Shown: in pieces, positions 45,062-55,358 of the stretch
Position numbering within the stretch: the stretch's first letter is position 1
Layout of the letters: every line of letters begins with the position of its first letter
Assembly (NCBI RefSeq): GCF_003054045.1
Contig: NZ_QBKH01000001.1
Span: 248,001 to 312,000, forward strand
Length of the DNA: 64,000 nucleotides
Source of the DNA: Sphingobacterium faecium
GTDB taxonomy: Bacteria > Bacteroidota > Bacteroidia > Sphingobacteriales > Sphingobacteriaceae
Reading direction: 5' to 3'
Notes under the pieces: generated by a model
The model's database searches: none
What the model saw: the letters and a program-made list of their open reading frames with translations, nothing else
Told to the model about the DNA's origin: nothing
Position numbers and translations under genes: made by a program

Positions 45062-45207
45062 TAGTGCGTTAAGCTGATCGATAACGTTGTGCGAACAAAA
45101 TCATCAATTAATATTAACGACAACAAATATATAAAATATTCATTTGCATTGGGTAAACACCCGTCATGAATCTGCTATATAGTCTTGTTAAAGGACAATA
45201 AATACAT

Positions 45208-48200
45208 ATGAATTTTTATCAATGCATGCGTGTTATGAAAATCACCATGATGTTAATGACTTGCTTGTTGGTTCAGGTCAGTGCGTCTACTTTTGGACAA
45301 CGCATTACACTGAATAAACAAAATAGCAACATACCATCCATATTACAGGAATTCAGAAAACAAAGTCAGTACGACTTTTTTTATGATACTGAATTATTTA
45401 AAAATACCAAACCGATCCATATTAACCTGAAGGATGCTTCCATTGAACAGGCATTAATGGCTTGTTTTTCCGATCTACCTTTTCGATATGTGATTAAAAA
45501 TAAATTAGTAGTGGTGACCGATGCTCCAGAAAATGCTGGAAGCAAATCCAAACCCGAACAACAGCAATTTACGATTACCGGAAGGGTGCAAGATGTGAAT
45601 AATAAAGCGGCTCTTGCAGGGGTCACCATTCGGGTCAAGGGTCTTTCATTGGGTGCGACTACCGATGCCTCGGGCAATTTTACAATCATCGTTCCCAAAA
45701 GCATACAGGTGTTTGTATTCACTTTATTGGGATACCAATCCCGAGAAGTATCGATTAACGCCGCCGAACGTAATATCCTAATCCAACTGCGTTCTGCTTC
45801 AACAGCATTAGATGAGGTGGAAGTCAGGGTACAGGCGCGACGTAAAGCAAATACCGAAGTTGCCGTTTTGGAAGAGCGTAAACGAGCATCTATTGTTCAG
45901 GATGCCATTTCGGCTGAATTGATACAGCGTACGGGAAGTATTACCACGACTCAAGCTTTACAACGGGTCACCGGAGTAACCGTTACTGACGATAAATATG
46001 TTGCGGTACGCGGTCTTGGTGACCGATCGGTGATTGGACAGCTAAACGGAGTACGTCTGGCATCATCGGATCCTGACCGTAGTTCTATCCCTTTAGATTT
46101 GGTACCTGCTTCCTTATTGGATAACATCACCATATATAAAACGGTGACACCTGATAAACCGGCAGATGCGGCTTCGGGGATTGTAGAACTGAAAACAAAG
46201 TCTGTCCCCGATCGGATGACTTTCGAAGTCATAGCACAGACCGGATTAAATTCCAATATTGGGATGGGAGGGAAGTACAATAGTTTCTGGAATAGTGAGA
46301 TGGGATTTTTGGGCACAAAGATCAATAATAAAAATCTGTCGACTGATTTCTTACATCTAGCAAAAGAATATCCCGCAGGCTTATCATCGATCCACAATAT
46401 GATCGCCAACAGTAATTATAGCAACGATGCTTATCAGGAGGTCGGACGGATTAACGGCATTATGCAGGGCTTTGATCCTGTGATGACCAGTACCTATAAA
46501 AAAGCGCCATTGAACCAGTTGTATTCGGCCACCTTTGGAAACAGTTATGACCTGTTTAATAAGAGACATAAGCTAGGGGTCATTTTAGGTGGTAATTATT
46601 ATAGAAGAACAACCGATATCAGTGGCGGTGACTTGACACAATATAGTATCTATCAAGGAGTCGTAACTGGTAATCCAGACGTGTACAGTGTCCGCAATAT
46701 TCCAAATTATATTACACCCAATAGTCTGTACATGGGCAAATATCAGACTTATAAGGAAAATACCGGAACCGAAACATTGAATTATGGAACGCTGGTGGGA
46801 CTGACCTACCGATTTAATCCACAGCATGAAATCAGTATGCAGTACCTCGGGAGCTGGGGCGGTGAAACAAAATCTACTCACCTAAATGGTCGATACGAAT
46901 ACACGGGTTTGCCGGGAGAGGTGAGAAGTACAACCTATTCGCTTAAACAGACGTTCAGAAACCTGAATACCTTCAATTTACAAGGAGAACACAAATTTTT
47001 AAAAGGTGATCTTTCTCCTCGTCTAAGTTACAATGTGGCCAGTTCAAAATCCAAACAGAATGATCCTGATTTTCGTTTCGCGAGTTTAGCAGACTATATC
47101 CCGCGTGGTGGAGGTTATTATAGCAGACCAGTTGTGGGCGCAAATAATGGTGAAACAGAAGAGGTGTATACTCAACATTTGTATGCCTTGACTTCAGGTT
47201 ATGTCAATGGATTTGGTACCTATGGTATTATGCAGGCGGAGCCGAATGGCCGGAGATGGCGAAATCTGACAGAACAGAATTACAATTACAAAGCTGATAT
47301 CAGCATTCCTTTCCGCTTATTAGGTCAGAAGCAAGAGTTCAAAACAGGGGTAAACTATTTGTTTCGGGATCGGGATTTTACAGAAAACCAGTTATTCTTA
47401 CCAGGATCGAATTTTACCAGAAATAAAGCATTACCGCTCTATGACGTTGAAGGTAATCTGAATCGTCTGGTCAGTAATGAAATCATTGGAGTGAAAATAC
47501 CAGCAGCTGGTCAGGGTGAAGGAATGATGCCTATCGGCGGATTTTTATATAACAGTCAGAAATCACCGAACAATTATACCGGTTATTTTGAAACCAATGC
47601 CCTATACGGTATGCTTGATCTAAAATTGACCGACCGTTTCCGTATGGCAGGGGGTGTTCGATTTGAAATGACCAATATTGGCTCTACAGTCGATACAGCT
47701 GGCGTATTTTTGGATCCTTCATTGACAACAGGTGCCAATGGAGAAGCTCCAATACCGCTTAATCCGATTGATCCAAACTCGGTCTATAAAACAGGTTATA
47801 AGCCTTTTTACTCGTTGAATGCAACGTTTACCTTAAACGATAACATGAATTTCAGGGGCGCTGTCAATACGACTTTAGCAAGGCCGGAGCTTCGGGAAAT
47901 TACCAATGTATTTGAATTTGACGCTTTTCAAATGGGATTGGTCGTTGGAAATCCAAATCTAAAAAATCAATATACACAAAATGCAGATTTTAGATGGGAA
48001 TGGTTTCCGGCAAAAGGTGAGGTTATAGCCGTTTCGGCTTTTGGTAAGCGTATCGAAAACCAATTGGTCAAAGTGTTTAATCTGGAAACTCAGGGATTGG
48101 CAGCTACTTACCCAGAATTTCCGACCATACAATTCCAGAATGATGTCAATGTCGGTAAAGTATGGGGAGTAGAGTTTGAAGTGGTTAAAAACTTGGGAAC

Positions 48201-48687
48201 TTTGATCGATCCTTTACGCAATTTCTTCGTAGGCTCCAACCTCATGCTTGCTCAAAGTGAGATCCAAAAATCAGCGGCGCGCTATGAAGCCAATCGCTCA
48301 TTGGATCGACATTCACCAAAAAATAGCCCCCTGTTTGAACAAGCTCCCTATTCGATCAACGCTTGGTTAAATTATGATAATGATCAATCAGGAACAGATC
48401 TAACGATGACCTTTAATATGGTCGGCGAACGCTTGGTCCAGATCAATCTAACGGGTGAGCCAGATCTATATACACAGCCAGTTCCTTATCTGGACTTTGT
48501 ATTTAGTCAACGGATCAATAAAAGAATTCAATTTAAGGGCTTTGCCAAAAATATCATGAATCCAGCGATTAAAACGGTGTATGCTAATCCGCAAACGGGA
48601 GGAAAATGGTACGGCAACGAGTACATCAACCGTAGTTATAAACGCGGTGCGGAAATCATGGTAGGCTTTACATATAATTTATTGTAG
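45208..48687 (+). CDS. TonB-dependent receptor with STN signalling domain
   Basis: 1159 residues. After the signal peptide (ending STFGQ) comes the STN domain (about 30-105, NIPSILQEFRKQSQYDFFYD), then a carboxypeptidase-regulatory-like domain (about 122-195), the plug (about 210-330, VAVRGLGDRSVIGQLNGVRL) and a long beta-barrel. The STN domain contacts FecR, so ligand binding switches on the upstream sigma factor. The plug does not show the usual SusC end motif (ITTKKG), and no SusD follows, so it is not a classical SusC. It is the first gene of an eight-gene run up to 61002. Confidence 0.92.
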   Translation: MNFYQCMRVMKITMMLMTCLLVQVSASTFGQRITLNKQNSNIPSILQEFRKQSQYDFFYDTELFKNTKPIHINLKDASIEQALMACFSDLPFRYVIKNKLVVVTDAPENAGSKSKPEQQQFTITGRVQDVNNKAALAGVTIRVKGLSLGATTDASGNFTIIVPKSIQVFVFTLLGYQSREVSINAAERNILIQLRSASTALDEVEVRVQARRKANTEVAVLEERKRASIVQDAISAELIQRTGSITTTQALQRVTGVTVTDDKYVAVRGLGDRSVIGQLNGVRLASSDPDRSSIPLDLVPASLLDNITIYKTVTPDKPADAASGIVELKTKSVPDRMTFEVIAQTGLNSNIGMGGKYNSFWNSEMGFLGTKINNKNLSTDFLHLAKEYPAGLSSIHNMIANSNYSNDAYQEVGRINGIMQGFDPVMTSTYKKAPLNQLYSATFGNSYDLFNKRHKLGVILGGNYYRRTTDISGGDLTQYSIYQGVVTGNPDVYSVRNIPNYITPNSLYMGKYQTYKENTGTETLNYGTLVGLTYRFNPQHEISMQYLGSWGGETKSTHLNGRYEYTGLPGEVRSTTYSLKQTFRNLNTFNLQGEHKFLKGDLSPRLSYNVASSKSKQNDPDFRFASLADYIPRGGGYYSRPVVGANNGETEEVYTQHLYALTSGYVNGFGTYGIMQAEPNGRRWRNLTEQNYNYKADISIPFRLLGQKQEFKTGVNYLFRDRDFTENQLFLPGSNFTRNKALPLYDVEGNLNRLVSNEIIGVKIPAAGQGEGMMPIGGFLYNSQKSPNNYTGYFETNALYGMLDLKLTDRFRMAGGVRFEMTNIGSTVDTAGVFLDPSLTTGANGEAPIPLNPIDPNSVYKTGYKPFYSLNATFTLNDNMNFRGAVNTTLARPELREITNVFEFDAFQMGLVVGNPNLKNQYTQNADFRWEWFPAKGEVIAVSAFGKRIENQLVKVFNLETQGLAATYPEFPTIQFQNDVNVGKVWGVEFEVVKNLGTLIDPLRNFFVGSNLMLAQSEIQKSAARYEANRSLDRHSPKNSPLFEQAPYSINAWLNYDNDQSGTDLTMTFNMVGERLVQINLTGEPDLYTQPVPYLDFVFSQRINKRIQFKGFAKNIMNPAIKTVYANPQTGGKWYGNEYINRSYKRGAEIMVGFTYNLL

Positions 48688-48689
48688 TC

Positions 48690-50486
48690 ATGCGATATCA
48701 AAAATTAGACTTTAAACAGTACAAACGCGATCATACGCAACAAGCTTATTGGTGTCGCCTAGTGGATAACCACCTCATGTATGTGGCCATTTTATTTTTC
48801 ACATTCGTGTTTACGGCCTGTCAGAAAGAAAAAATGGATATGGGTGTTGACAATCGGGCGGTAACGGAAAACCGTGAACGATCAAATGTGCGGATTATAA
48901 ATATGGCTGGATTTAATCAGGTTATTTCAGGTAAAGATAGTTTAACCAATTTTATCGTGCGTCGTCCAGACGCTCCAGATACGGATCGCTATCCGGGTAC
49001 ATCCTATTTTCCTGTAGACGGACGATTGGGTAAAAGCTGGGTAATTCCACAGGATCTCTTTAACCAACAGGATCAAGTAAAGCTTACGTTGGGGATACGT
49101 CATTATCAGGGGGCTTTAGATCGGGACATTACTTTTCAGGCTGCCAACGATTACCGTAAACCGATGGATTATTTCTTGATGCCTACGTTATTTATGGATG
49201 GACAACCGGATATAGTAGCGGTGCCACGTGCGGTTTCCGCTCCTTCAAAACCGGATCATTTTAAAATCCGAGTCGTCAATCTGGGTGGTCCTATCAAACA
49301 TCAGACCATGGGCCTTTTGGGTATGCAGGAAGATATTACGGGGGCCGTATCTCTAGCGTATGCCGATGGTACATTGGTCAGTACACAGACCAATAATATA
49401 CAGACAAATGCAGTAGCTTCTGATTATATTGAACTGCCTTATGGTACCTATCAGTTTAGGTTATTGCTCCAAGACGGAAGACAGATTCCAGCTTTGGGAG
49501 CAGATACTTACGCATACACTGTCCTTCATCCGTCGACATCCACGATCGCTATCGATCATTCGAGCAATAGCAATTTGCATTACGCTCCCGTCACGACCTA
49601 TCAACCCGGTGGCGTGTATACCTTGTTGGTTGCTCCCGGAGAATTTAATTACTACGTCGATGAAATCGGAAATACCTCTTCGTATTATCAGAATGCTTTT
49701 CAGGTATTGACCGATGTAGTAGCTCCTGCCAACCGGACCTATTCCCGTATTCAAGCAGCTAATGCGCGAGCAGGTCAACCGGTCAATTTTCGGGTTGATG
49801 GTAAACCACTAGCCAATGCTTTGACTTTTGGTCAGGCCAGTAATTATCTCAATATGATTCAGGGAACACATATGATAGAAGCCTTGGATGCATCAGGCAA
49901 AGTATTGGTTTCTTTGGAGCAGGCGATGCAACCGGCACAAAATTATACCATTTGGCTTTATCCCCAACAAGATGGTAAACCTCAACTGCTATTAGTAGCC
50001 AATGACTTAAGTGGTTCGGTCTATACAGGAGCTCAGGATGATGCCAGTTTTGCCCGTTTACAATATCAGTTTTATTTCCCAAAACGCTTTTTAAACTTAT
50101 CCATTGGAAATCCATATGTGACGTTTACCGTGGGCAATGGACAGTCTCCTGCCACGTCTTTCGATAATCGGGACGCGGTAGAAAATCTACAACCTGGAAT
50201 TCCGAAGATGGAAAGACCATATATCGGATATCGAATGCTCTATAATCCTTTTGAATTTATGGTCTATCGTTCGACACCTGATGTCGTTCCAGGTATATGG
50301 GCAAGCGATATCAGCGTGTTGACACACGAAGCTTTTATCGCCAATAAAAAACTTTACGAGAAATCAGGACGCCCCGAACCCATACAGGAAGCAGGCGTAT
50401 ATACGGTTGCTCTTATTGGCAAGAGTTCAAAAGATGCTACTGCGACCGATAAAGCAAGAATGATTTTAGTTAAACATACCCGATAA
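48690..50486 (+). CDS. DUF4397-like surface lipoprotein
   Basis: 598 residues. It begins 2 bp after the receptor stop. The lipobox FTACQKE lies at about residue 44, so translation may really start at the internal ATG at 48777, which would give a short canonical lipoprotein signal. Two repeats of the type VPYGTYxF...AGKxYTLLV (YIELPYGTYQFRLLL with GGVYTLLVAPGEF; IQAANARAGQPVNFRVDG with AQNYTIWLYP) resemble DUF4397, an Ig-like domain of unknown function. Probably exposed at the surface next to the receptor. Confidence 0.78.
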   Translation: MRYQKLDFKQYKRDHTQQAYWCRLVDNHLMYVAILFFTFVFTACQKEKMDMGVDNRAVTENRERSNVRIINMAGFNQVISGKDSLTNFIVRRPDAPDTDRYPGTSYFPVDGRLGKSWVIPQDLFNQQDQVKLTLGIRHYQGALDRDITFQAANDYRKPMDYFLMPTLFMDGQPDIVAVPRAVSAPSKPDHFKIRVVNLGGPIKHQTMGLLGMQEDITGAVSLAYADGTLVSTQTNNIQTNAVASDYIELPYGTYQFRLLLQDGRQIPALGADTYAYTVLHPSTSTIAIDHSSNSNLHYAPVTTYQPGGVYTLLVAPGEFNYYVDEIGNTSSYYQNAFQVLTDVVAPANRTYSRIQAANARAGQPVNFRVDGKPLANALTFGQASNYLNMIQGTHMIEALDASGKVLVSLEQAMQPAQNYTIWLYPQQDGKPQLLLVANDLSGSVYTGAQDDASFARLQYQFYFPKRFLNLSIGNPYVTFTVGNGQSPATSFDNRDAVENLQPGIPKMERPYIGYRMLYNPFEFMVYRSTPDVVPGIWASDISVLTHEAFIANKKLYEKSGRPEPIQEAGVYTVALIGKSSKDATATDKARMILVKHTR

Positions 50487-50535
50487 TGGAAGGCATAAGT
50501 ATTCTTGTCTGACCATGATTTAAAAAAATATTGAT

Positions 50536-51741
50536 ATGAAAAATCAACGATTAACGATTTACTTAGCACTATGGCTGCTGTGTGTTTCCCTATTTACAAG
50601 TTGTAATAAGGTGGAATATACAGCCATCGCCGAACCTGCCTATCTACGGGTGTTCAACAACCTCAATTATGTTCAGACCTTAGGCAGTAAAGATGATAAA
50701 GTGCCCTATTTCTGTATGTTGATCAATCCTACCTTTGGTGCAGGAGGAGCAATAACAGGAGCCGAGATTGTAGGTGACTTTCTGGATAAAAGAGCAGCTT
50801 ATGCTCCACCTTATCCCTCACATATCGGAAATAGTACCACAGTGGATAATCCAGAATATCCAGGTAAAGAAAATGTACTGGTAGGCCCTATCTTAAACGG
50901 ATTTGATTTAAGCAGCTGGGCTCAAGTTCCGTCGGGAGACCTGCGCATTATTTTCGCCTATCGACCAAAGAACAGCATACCTTTTTTGGAATTAGAAAGT
51001 CACCTGAAGACAGATGTTTTAATCGATACGGTGATCCATCTAGCAAGTAAAGAGGTGTATACCCTGCATCTGCTGCAAAAAGATTTTGTGACCAAAACGC
51101 ATGGATTGCTCTTGCGTCAGGAGAATTTTCATAAACTGCCACTTTCTGATTCCTTGGTCTATGTCAATTTTTACAACATGAGTGCAACAGGCTTCTTAGA
51201 GGCCGATCTGACTTTGAAAGATGATGATTACTTACTGCGGAGTTTTAAAAATGGGATCAAAGACGAGATGAATATCTTTCTTTCGCTGTATGAAAGTCAA
51301 GAAAAACCTTTTGTTCAAGCACAGACAGTACCTGGTTATAAAGGTAAATTTTTAACGCGATTGACCCGTAATAATACCAACGCTGCGGTCAGTCCTTATG
51401 TGAGTTTTCCGCTGTGGGCAAGCAGTAAAAGTAATGGTATCCAGACTGATATCTGGCAACGGTTTGATTTCTTTATTCCAGGTATGGATATTACCAATAA
51501 TCCTTTTTTCTCCGGTGATATCGCTACCGGAGGCAATTGGGCATCCGTGAACTGCCTGAAGAATGGAAAAGTATCATTAGAAGGATCTGATAATGGAACG
51601 CAGTTGCCGAACCTCTTGGTCAATGTGCATTCCGGCACCCATAATCCACAAACTTTTGCAACAGTCAACACATTAGAAGTGGTCAATGGCCGGATTTACC
51701 TGACCACCATTCAACGCAAATATGCACCACCAGTTTATTAA
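50536..51741 (+). CDS. Surface lipoprotein of unknown function
   Basis: 401 residues with SPII signal ending LFTSCNK. The body is beta-rich with YLRVFNNLNYVQTLGSKDDKVPYFCML near the N-terminus and an FDFFIPGMDITNN segment near the end. The first part may be a divergent DUF4397-like domain, but I cannot confirm this. Co-directional, 49 bp after the previous lipoprotein and 23 bp before the first fasciclin gene. Confidence 0.75.
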   Translation: MKNQRLTIYLALWLLCVSLFTSCNKVEYTAIAEPAYLRVFNNLNYVQTLGSKDDKVPYFCMLINPTFGAGGAITGAEIVGDFLDKRAAYAPPYPSHIGNSTTVDNPEYPGKENVLVGPILNGFDLSSWAQVPSGDLRIIFAYRPKNSIPFLELESHLKTDVLIDTVIHLASKEVYTLHLLQKDFVTKTHGLLLRQENFHKLPLSDSLVYVNFYNMSATGFLEADLTLKDDDYLLRSFKNGIKDEMNIFLSLYESQEKPFVQAQTVPGYKGKFLTRLTRNNTNAAVSPYVSFPLWASSKSNGIQTDIWQRFDFFIPGMDITNNPFFSGDIATGGNWASVNCLKNGKVSLEGSDNGTQLPNLLVNVHSGTHNPQTFATVNTLEVVNGRIYLTTIQRKYAPPVY

Positions 51742-51764
51742 CAGTTAGCTAGGAGATTTTAAAT

Positions 51765-52853
51765 ATGAACTATAAGATAATCGATAAGAGATGGTATCCA
51801 GTAAGGCAGTACGTATTATTTATGCTTTCGTTTTTCCTTTTCTCTTGTGAACATCCCGATTTAACGGTGGTCGTACCCAACGAGAACTTACGTCCAGCAT
51901 CGGATTTTATCAAAAATAATTATGAAATGACCTTATTCAGTGCTGCGCTGGAAAAAGTGGGATTGGCATCAACATTAAATGAAAAGGGACCTTATACCGT
52001 TTTGGTGCCTACAGATGCCGCATTTAATGAATTAGGCATATTTAGACCTTCAGATTTTGATAAGATGAATCTGGACAGTTTAAAAAAAGTGATCCAATAC
52101 CATATTCTTCCTCGCCGTATGCTCTTGCGGGATATCCCATCAAATGGGGTAGATGTGCGCTATGCCACGCTAGCCGGTTCGGAGTTATATGCTTCGCTAG
52201 GTTCGGTGGGACCAAATGGTGGTACGCCTACAAATGAGCTTTTTTTCAGTGGAGCAAAGGCGTCTAGAAAAGATGTGATTTTAGCCAATGGCGTTTTGTA
52301 TGTTTTGGATAAAATGATGAAACCACAATTTGATACCTCTATTCAGGCCTGGTTGGCAGCACGTCCTACCTACCGTGTTTTTGTAAGTGGGTTGAAGAAA
52401 TTTGGTTTATGGGATCAACTGGCAACGAATGGGCCCTTCACCATCTTTGCGCCGACCAATGAAGCATTGGAAGAAGTGGGTATTACCGAAGAAACATTAC
52501 AAACATTAAGCCCAGAAAAATATCGTGCTGATGTGCTGTTTGGATCTTACCTCATCTATGACAAACACTTTTTTGTATCCGATGCTAAAGTTATGGGGAT
52601 CATTGCGACTACTGGGGGCTATACCTATCAGTTAAAGAACAATCTGCATGAGATGAGTTTTGCTGCCGGAGAGGACTACCCCAGTTTTATATTAAGTTAC
52701 TACCTCAGATTACGTGCAGACCGTACCGTCACAGCACCCATAATTGCTCAAGTATCGTATGGAATCAGGGCAAAGATGGACTATCTGTGTCGTAATGGTG
52801 TGGTACATGATCTTAATCAAGGATTGGTAAGACCTGAACAGGCTATTAAATAA
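51765..52853 (+). CDS. Fasciclin (FAS1) domain lipoprotein, copy 1
   Basis: 362 residues with SPII site LFSCEHP. Two FAS1 domains: about 52-188 (MTLFSAALEKVGL...GPYTVLVPTDAAFNELG...NGVLYVLDKMM) and about 200-352 (FVSGLKKFGLWDQL...GPFTIFAPTNEALEEVG...NGVVHDLNQGL). FAS1 domains mediate adhesion and polymer binding. The first of three consecutive FAS1 lipoproteins, 12 bp before the second. Confidence 0.92.
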   Translation: MNYKIIDKRWYPVRQYVLFMLSFFLFSCEHPDLTVVVPNENLRPASDFIKNNYEMTLFSAALEKVGLASTLNEKGPYTVLVPTDAAFNELGIFRPSDFDKMNLDSLKKVIQYHILPRRMLLRDIPSNGVDVRYATLAGSELYASLGSVGPNGGTPTNELFFSGAKASRKDVILANGVLYVLDKMMKPQFDTSIQAWLAARPTYRVFVSGLKKFGLWDQLATNGPFTIFAPTNEALEEVGITEETLQTLSPEKYRADVLFGSYLIYDKHFFVSDAKVMGIIATTGGYTYQLKNNLHEMSFAAGEDYPSFILSYYLRLRADRTVTAPIIAQVSYGIRAKMDYLCRNGVVHDLNQGLVRPEQAIK

Positions 52854-52864
52854 TATCACAAATT

Positions 52865-54223
52865 ATGCTGATGAAAATGCAACAAATCAATACAATATAT
52901 AAGCTGGCCTTTATGGGCTTGCTCATGACGCTGTTATTTTCCGCCTGTAAAAAAACAGAGTTTATGCCTGCAGCGGAAGGCGAACAGGTTCCCTATAAAC
53001 CTGATGCGACTGAGAGTGTTACCGAAATATTAGGTAAAAATCCGGATGCGACATTATTTTATACGGCTTGGAAAAAGAGCAGCATGGAGGAGAAAATCAA
53101 GGAAAAAGGAGGGAATACAACCTATACCTTGTTGGTTCCCAGCAATGCGGCGATGATCGCATCGGGACTGACCGAAGCAAAGATTGCACAAATGCCACGG
53201 GCAGATGTAGACAGCCTCCTGTTATTTTATACGGTTTTGGGTATGATATCTCGTGATGAACTTCGAGATAATAGTTTACCTGTAAAAAGTATGCTGATGA
53301 ATCCGGGTTTACGAGTTCCTTTTTATGAAGGTGGAGTCGGATCAGGTCTTGGCCAACGATATGATCCCTACTATTACAAACATTATCTGGCTATACGCGA
53401 TGAACAATTGCTGATCAATGGAAAGAAAGCCGGTAAAATGAAGTATCAACCGGCACGTAATGGTGCACTTTATTTTTTGGAGCAAACCGTTACCAAACCG
53501 ACAAAAACTGTTTTGGAAGCCTTGGAGCAGGATGGGCGTTTTACCATGTTTCTCGAATTGCAACGCCTTTCTGATGATGCTTTCGTGGAAGTGATGGTGA
53601 CTCAAATGGAGCCTTTATTTGGCTATAAAATGTCACCTGAAGAATATTGGCAGAATTTTCCTGATGCGCGGGAGCCTTATACAAAAAAATGGCTAATTGG
53701 ACCAACACCTAATCCCGATTATGCTGATCCCAACATCACCATTTCGACTTGGTTTGCTCCGACAGATGCCGCCTTTAAGCATGCTGGATTTAATTCTGTA
53801 GCAGAAATGCTTCAATTCAATGAGACTCGTGGACATGTGTTTTTTGATGAAGGAACGTTTCAACCCACTGGTGGTTATCCATTGGATAGTATCGTTAACT
53901 ATCATCGGGATTGGGGACGTTTTTTTGCGATCCAGGATCCTAGTTATGGATTAGCCTATCCCAATAGTACGGTATTTTTTAGTAATGATCTGACTGCAGA
54001 CTTCTTACAGGATTATTACATCAATATCGGTGGAAATGCGCAGGTGCAATATGCCTATAAAAATCCTTTTGCTTTTACAGCATCCAATGGAAAGCTATCC
54101 ATGACCATAAAAGAAAGTGGCGGCACACCTGTACAGATCATCGAAACAGATATCAATACCCTCAATGGACCGATACATGTTGTTGACAATCTGCTGTTGC
54201 CTAAGGGATTTAAATTAAAGTAG
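52865..54223 (+). CDS. Fasciclin (FAS1) domain lipoprotein, copy 2
   Basis: 452 residues with SPII site LLFSACKK. The first FAS1 domain spans about 58-220 (ATLFYTAWKKSSMEEKI...TYTLLVPSNAAMIASG...NGALYFLEQTV). The second, larger and interrupted one spans about 225-450 (TMFLELQRLSDDAF...ISTWFAPTDAAFKHAG...IHVVDNLLLPKGF). The middle insert FGYKMSPEEYWQNFPDARE is unusual for FAS1. It is 106 bp upstream of the third copy. Confidence 0.9.
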   Translation: MLMKMQQINTIYKLAFMGLLMTLLFSACKKTEFMPAAEGEQVPYKPDATESVTEILGKNPDATLFYTAWKKSSMEEKIKEKGGNTTYTLLVPSNAAMIASGLTEAKIAQMPRADVDSLLLFYTVLGMISRDELRDNSLPVKSMLMNPGLRVPFYEGGVGSGLGQRYDPYYYKHYLAIRDEQLLINGKKAGKMKYQPARNGALYFLEQTVTKPTKTVLEALEQDGRFTMFLELQRLSDDAFVEVMVTQMEPLFGYKMSPEEYWQNFPDAREPYTKKWLIGPTPNPDYADPNITISTWFAPTDAAFKHAGFNSVAEMLQFNETRGHVFFDEGTFQPTGGYPLDSIVNYHRDWGRFFAIQDPSYGLAYPNSTVFFSNDLTADFLQDYYINIGGNAQVQYAYKNPFAFTASNGKLSMTIKESGGTPVQIIETDINTLNGPIHVVDNLLLPKGFKLK

Positions 54224-54329
54224 ACGCTTAAATCGTATGGAAACTGAAAAATAACAAGATACCGATACGATTTCAGGTGAACGCTGAATAACAAAACGAG
54301 CTGGTAAGCTCATGATTAATAAACGATAG

Positions 54330-55328
54330 ATGAAACTACAGCTAAGATATTATAAGCAATTGGGGATATTGCTTTTTGCAACTTTCATGGTGACCTCATG
54401 TAAAAAGGACGAGGTACTGAATAGTCATGACAATAATAGGGTCAATTTGGTCATAGCCGACAACTTTAATCTGTCTAGTTTTAGTGCCGTTTTGCGTAAA
54501 AGCGGCATGGATAAAGTTTTACAGGATGGAGAAGGACCCTATACCTTATTGGCACCTTCCGATGCGGCTTTTTCAGCAGCAGGTTATGGCGATGCGGTAT
54601 CAGTTTTGGCGGGAAATACGAAAGTGATCAGCAGAATTGCTCATTATCATATGTTGGATGGTAAATATGAGTTAAATAAACTTCCTTTTTTGTTTAATCA
54701 GGAATTACGCACGCGTGGAGGAAAAATGTATGCGACCCATTGGTTAAAGGGAGGGGATACGGTATTGACGCTCAACGGCTCACGTGTACTGGCTCAAAAC
54801 ATCGCCGCATCCAATGGACTGATTCAGGTCTTAGATCGGGTGCTGACGCCCTATGTGCACGATTTGATTGGAAATGCTATTGCTGCTGACCCCAGTATCA
54901 CCTTGTTTGCACAAGCCTTAAAGACTTCGGGAGTTCTACAGACCATAAGTGATGCGGGTCCATATACCGTATTTGCTCCTAATAATGCAGCGATGCAAGC
55001 TTTAGGGTATAGTACGGTACAGCAGATTCTGTTGGCAGATCCGGTCAAACTCCGAAGTTTTTTGCTCTACCATATTGTGAAGGATAGACGTTTTGTATAC
55101 GACTATATTCTGAGTACGGGTGCTTCAAATAAGGCGCAACAGGGCATGATGGACGGTAATAGCATCACCATCTCACTGGTATCAAATCCAAATGCTCCTA
55201 ATTCTTTTCAAGGGATCAGCTTACGTGGAATAGGGAATACTTCAGAGATCAAATTACTGAAACAAGATATGTTAAGTGGAAATGGGGTATTACATGTGAT
55301 CGATGGCGGTTTACGGATTACTCAATAA
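54330..55328 (+). CDS. Fasciclin (FAS1) domain lipoprotein, copy 3
   Basis: 332 residues with SPII site FMVTSCKK. Two FAS1 domains: about 45-172 (FSAVLRKSGMDKVL...GPYTLLAPSDAAFSAAG...NGLIQVLDRVL) and about 180-330 (LFAQALKTSGVLQTI...GPYTVFAPNNAAMQALG...NGVLHVIDGGL). Shorter and more regular than copy 2. It is followed after 30 bp by the Oar-like receptor gene. Confidence 0.93.
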   Translation: MKLQLRYYKQLGILLFATFMVTSCKKDEVLNSHDNNRVNLVIADNFNLSSFSAVLRKSGMDKVLQDGEGPYTLLAPSDAAFSAAGYGDAVSVLAGNTKVISRIAHYHMLDGKYELNKLPFLFNQELRTRGGKMYATHWLKGGDTVLTLNGSRVLAQNIAASNGLIQVLDRVLTPYVHDLIGNAIAADPSITLFAQALKTSGVLQTISDAGPYTVFAPNNAAMQALGYSTVQQILLADPVKLRSFLLYHIVKDRRFVYDYILSTGASNKAQQGMMDGNSITISLVSNPNAPNSFQGISLRGIGNTSEIKLLKQDMLSGNGVLHVIDGGLRITQ

Positions 55329-55358
55329 TCAAATTAGGATTAGCTAAAAGAAATTAAA

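Noticed and set aside
45208..48687. Classical SusC
   Set aside because: The plug lacks the usual SusC signature and no SusD gene follows, so the more general TonB receptor call is used.
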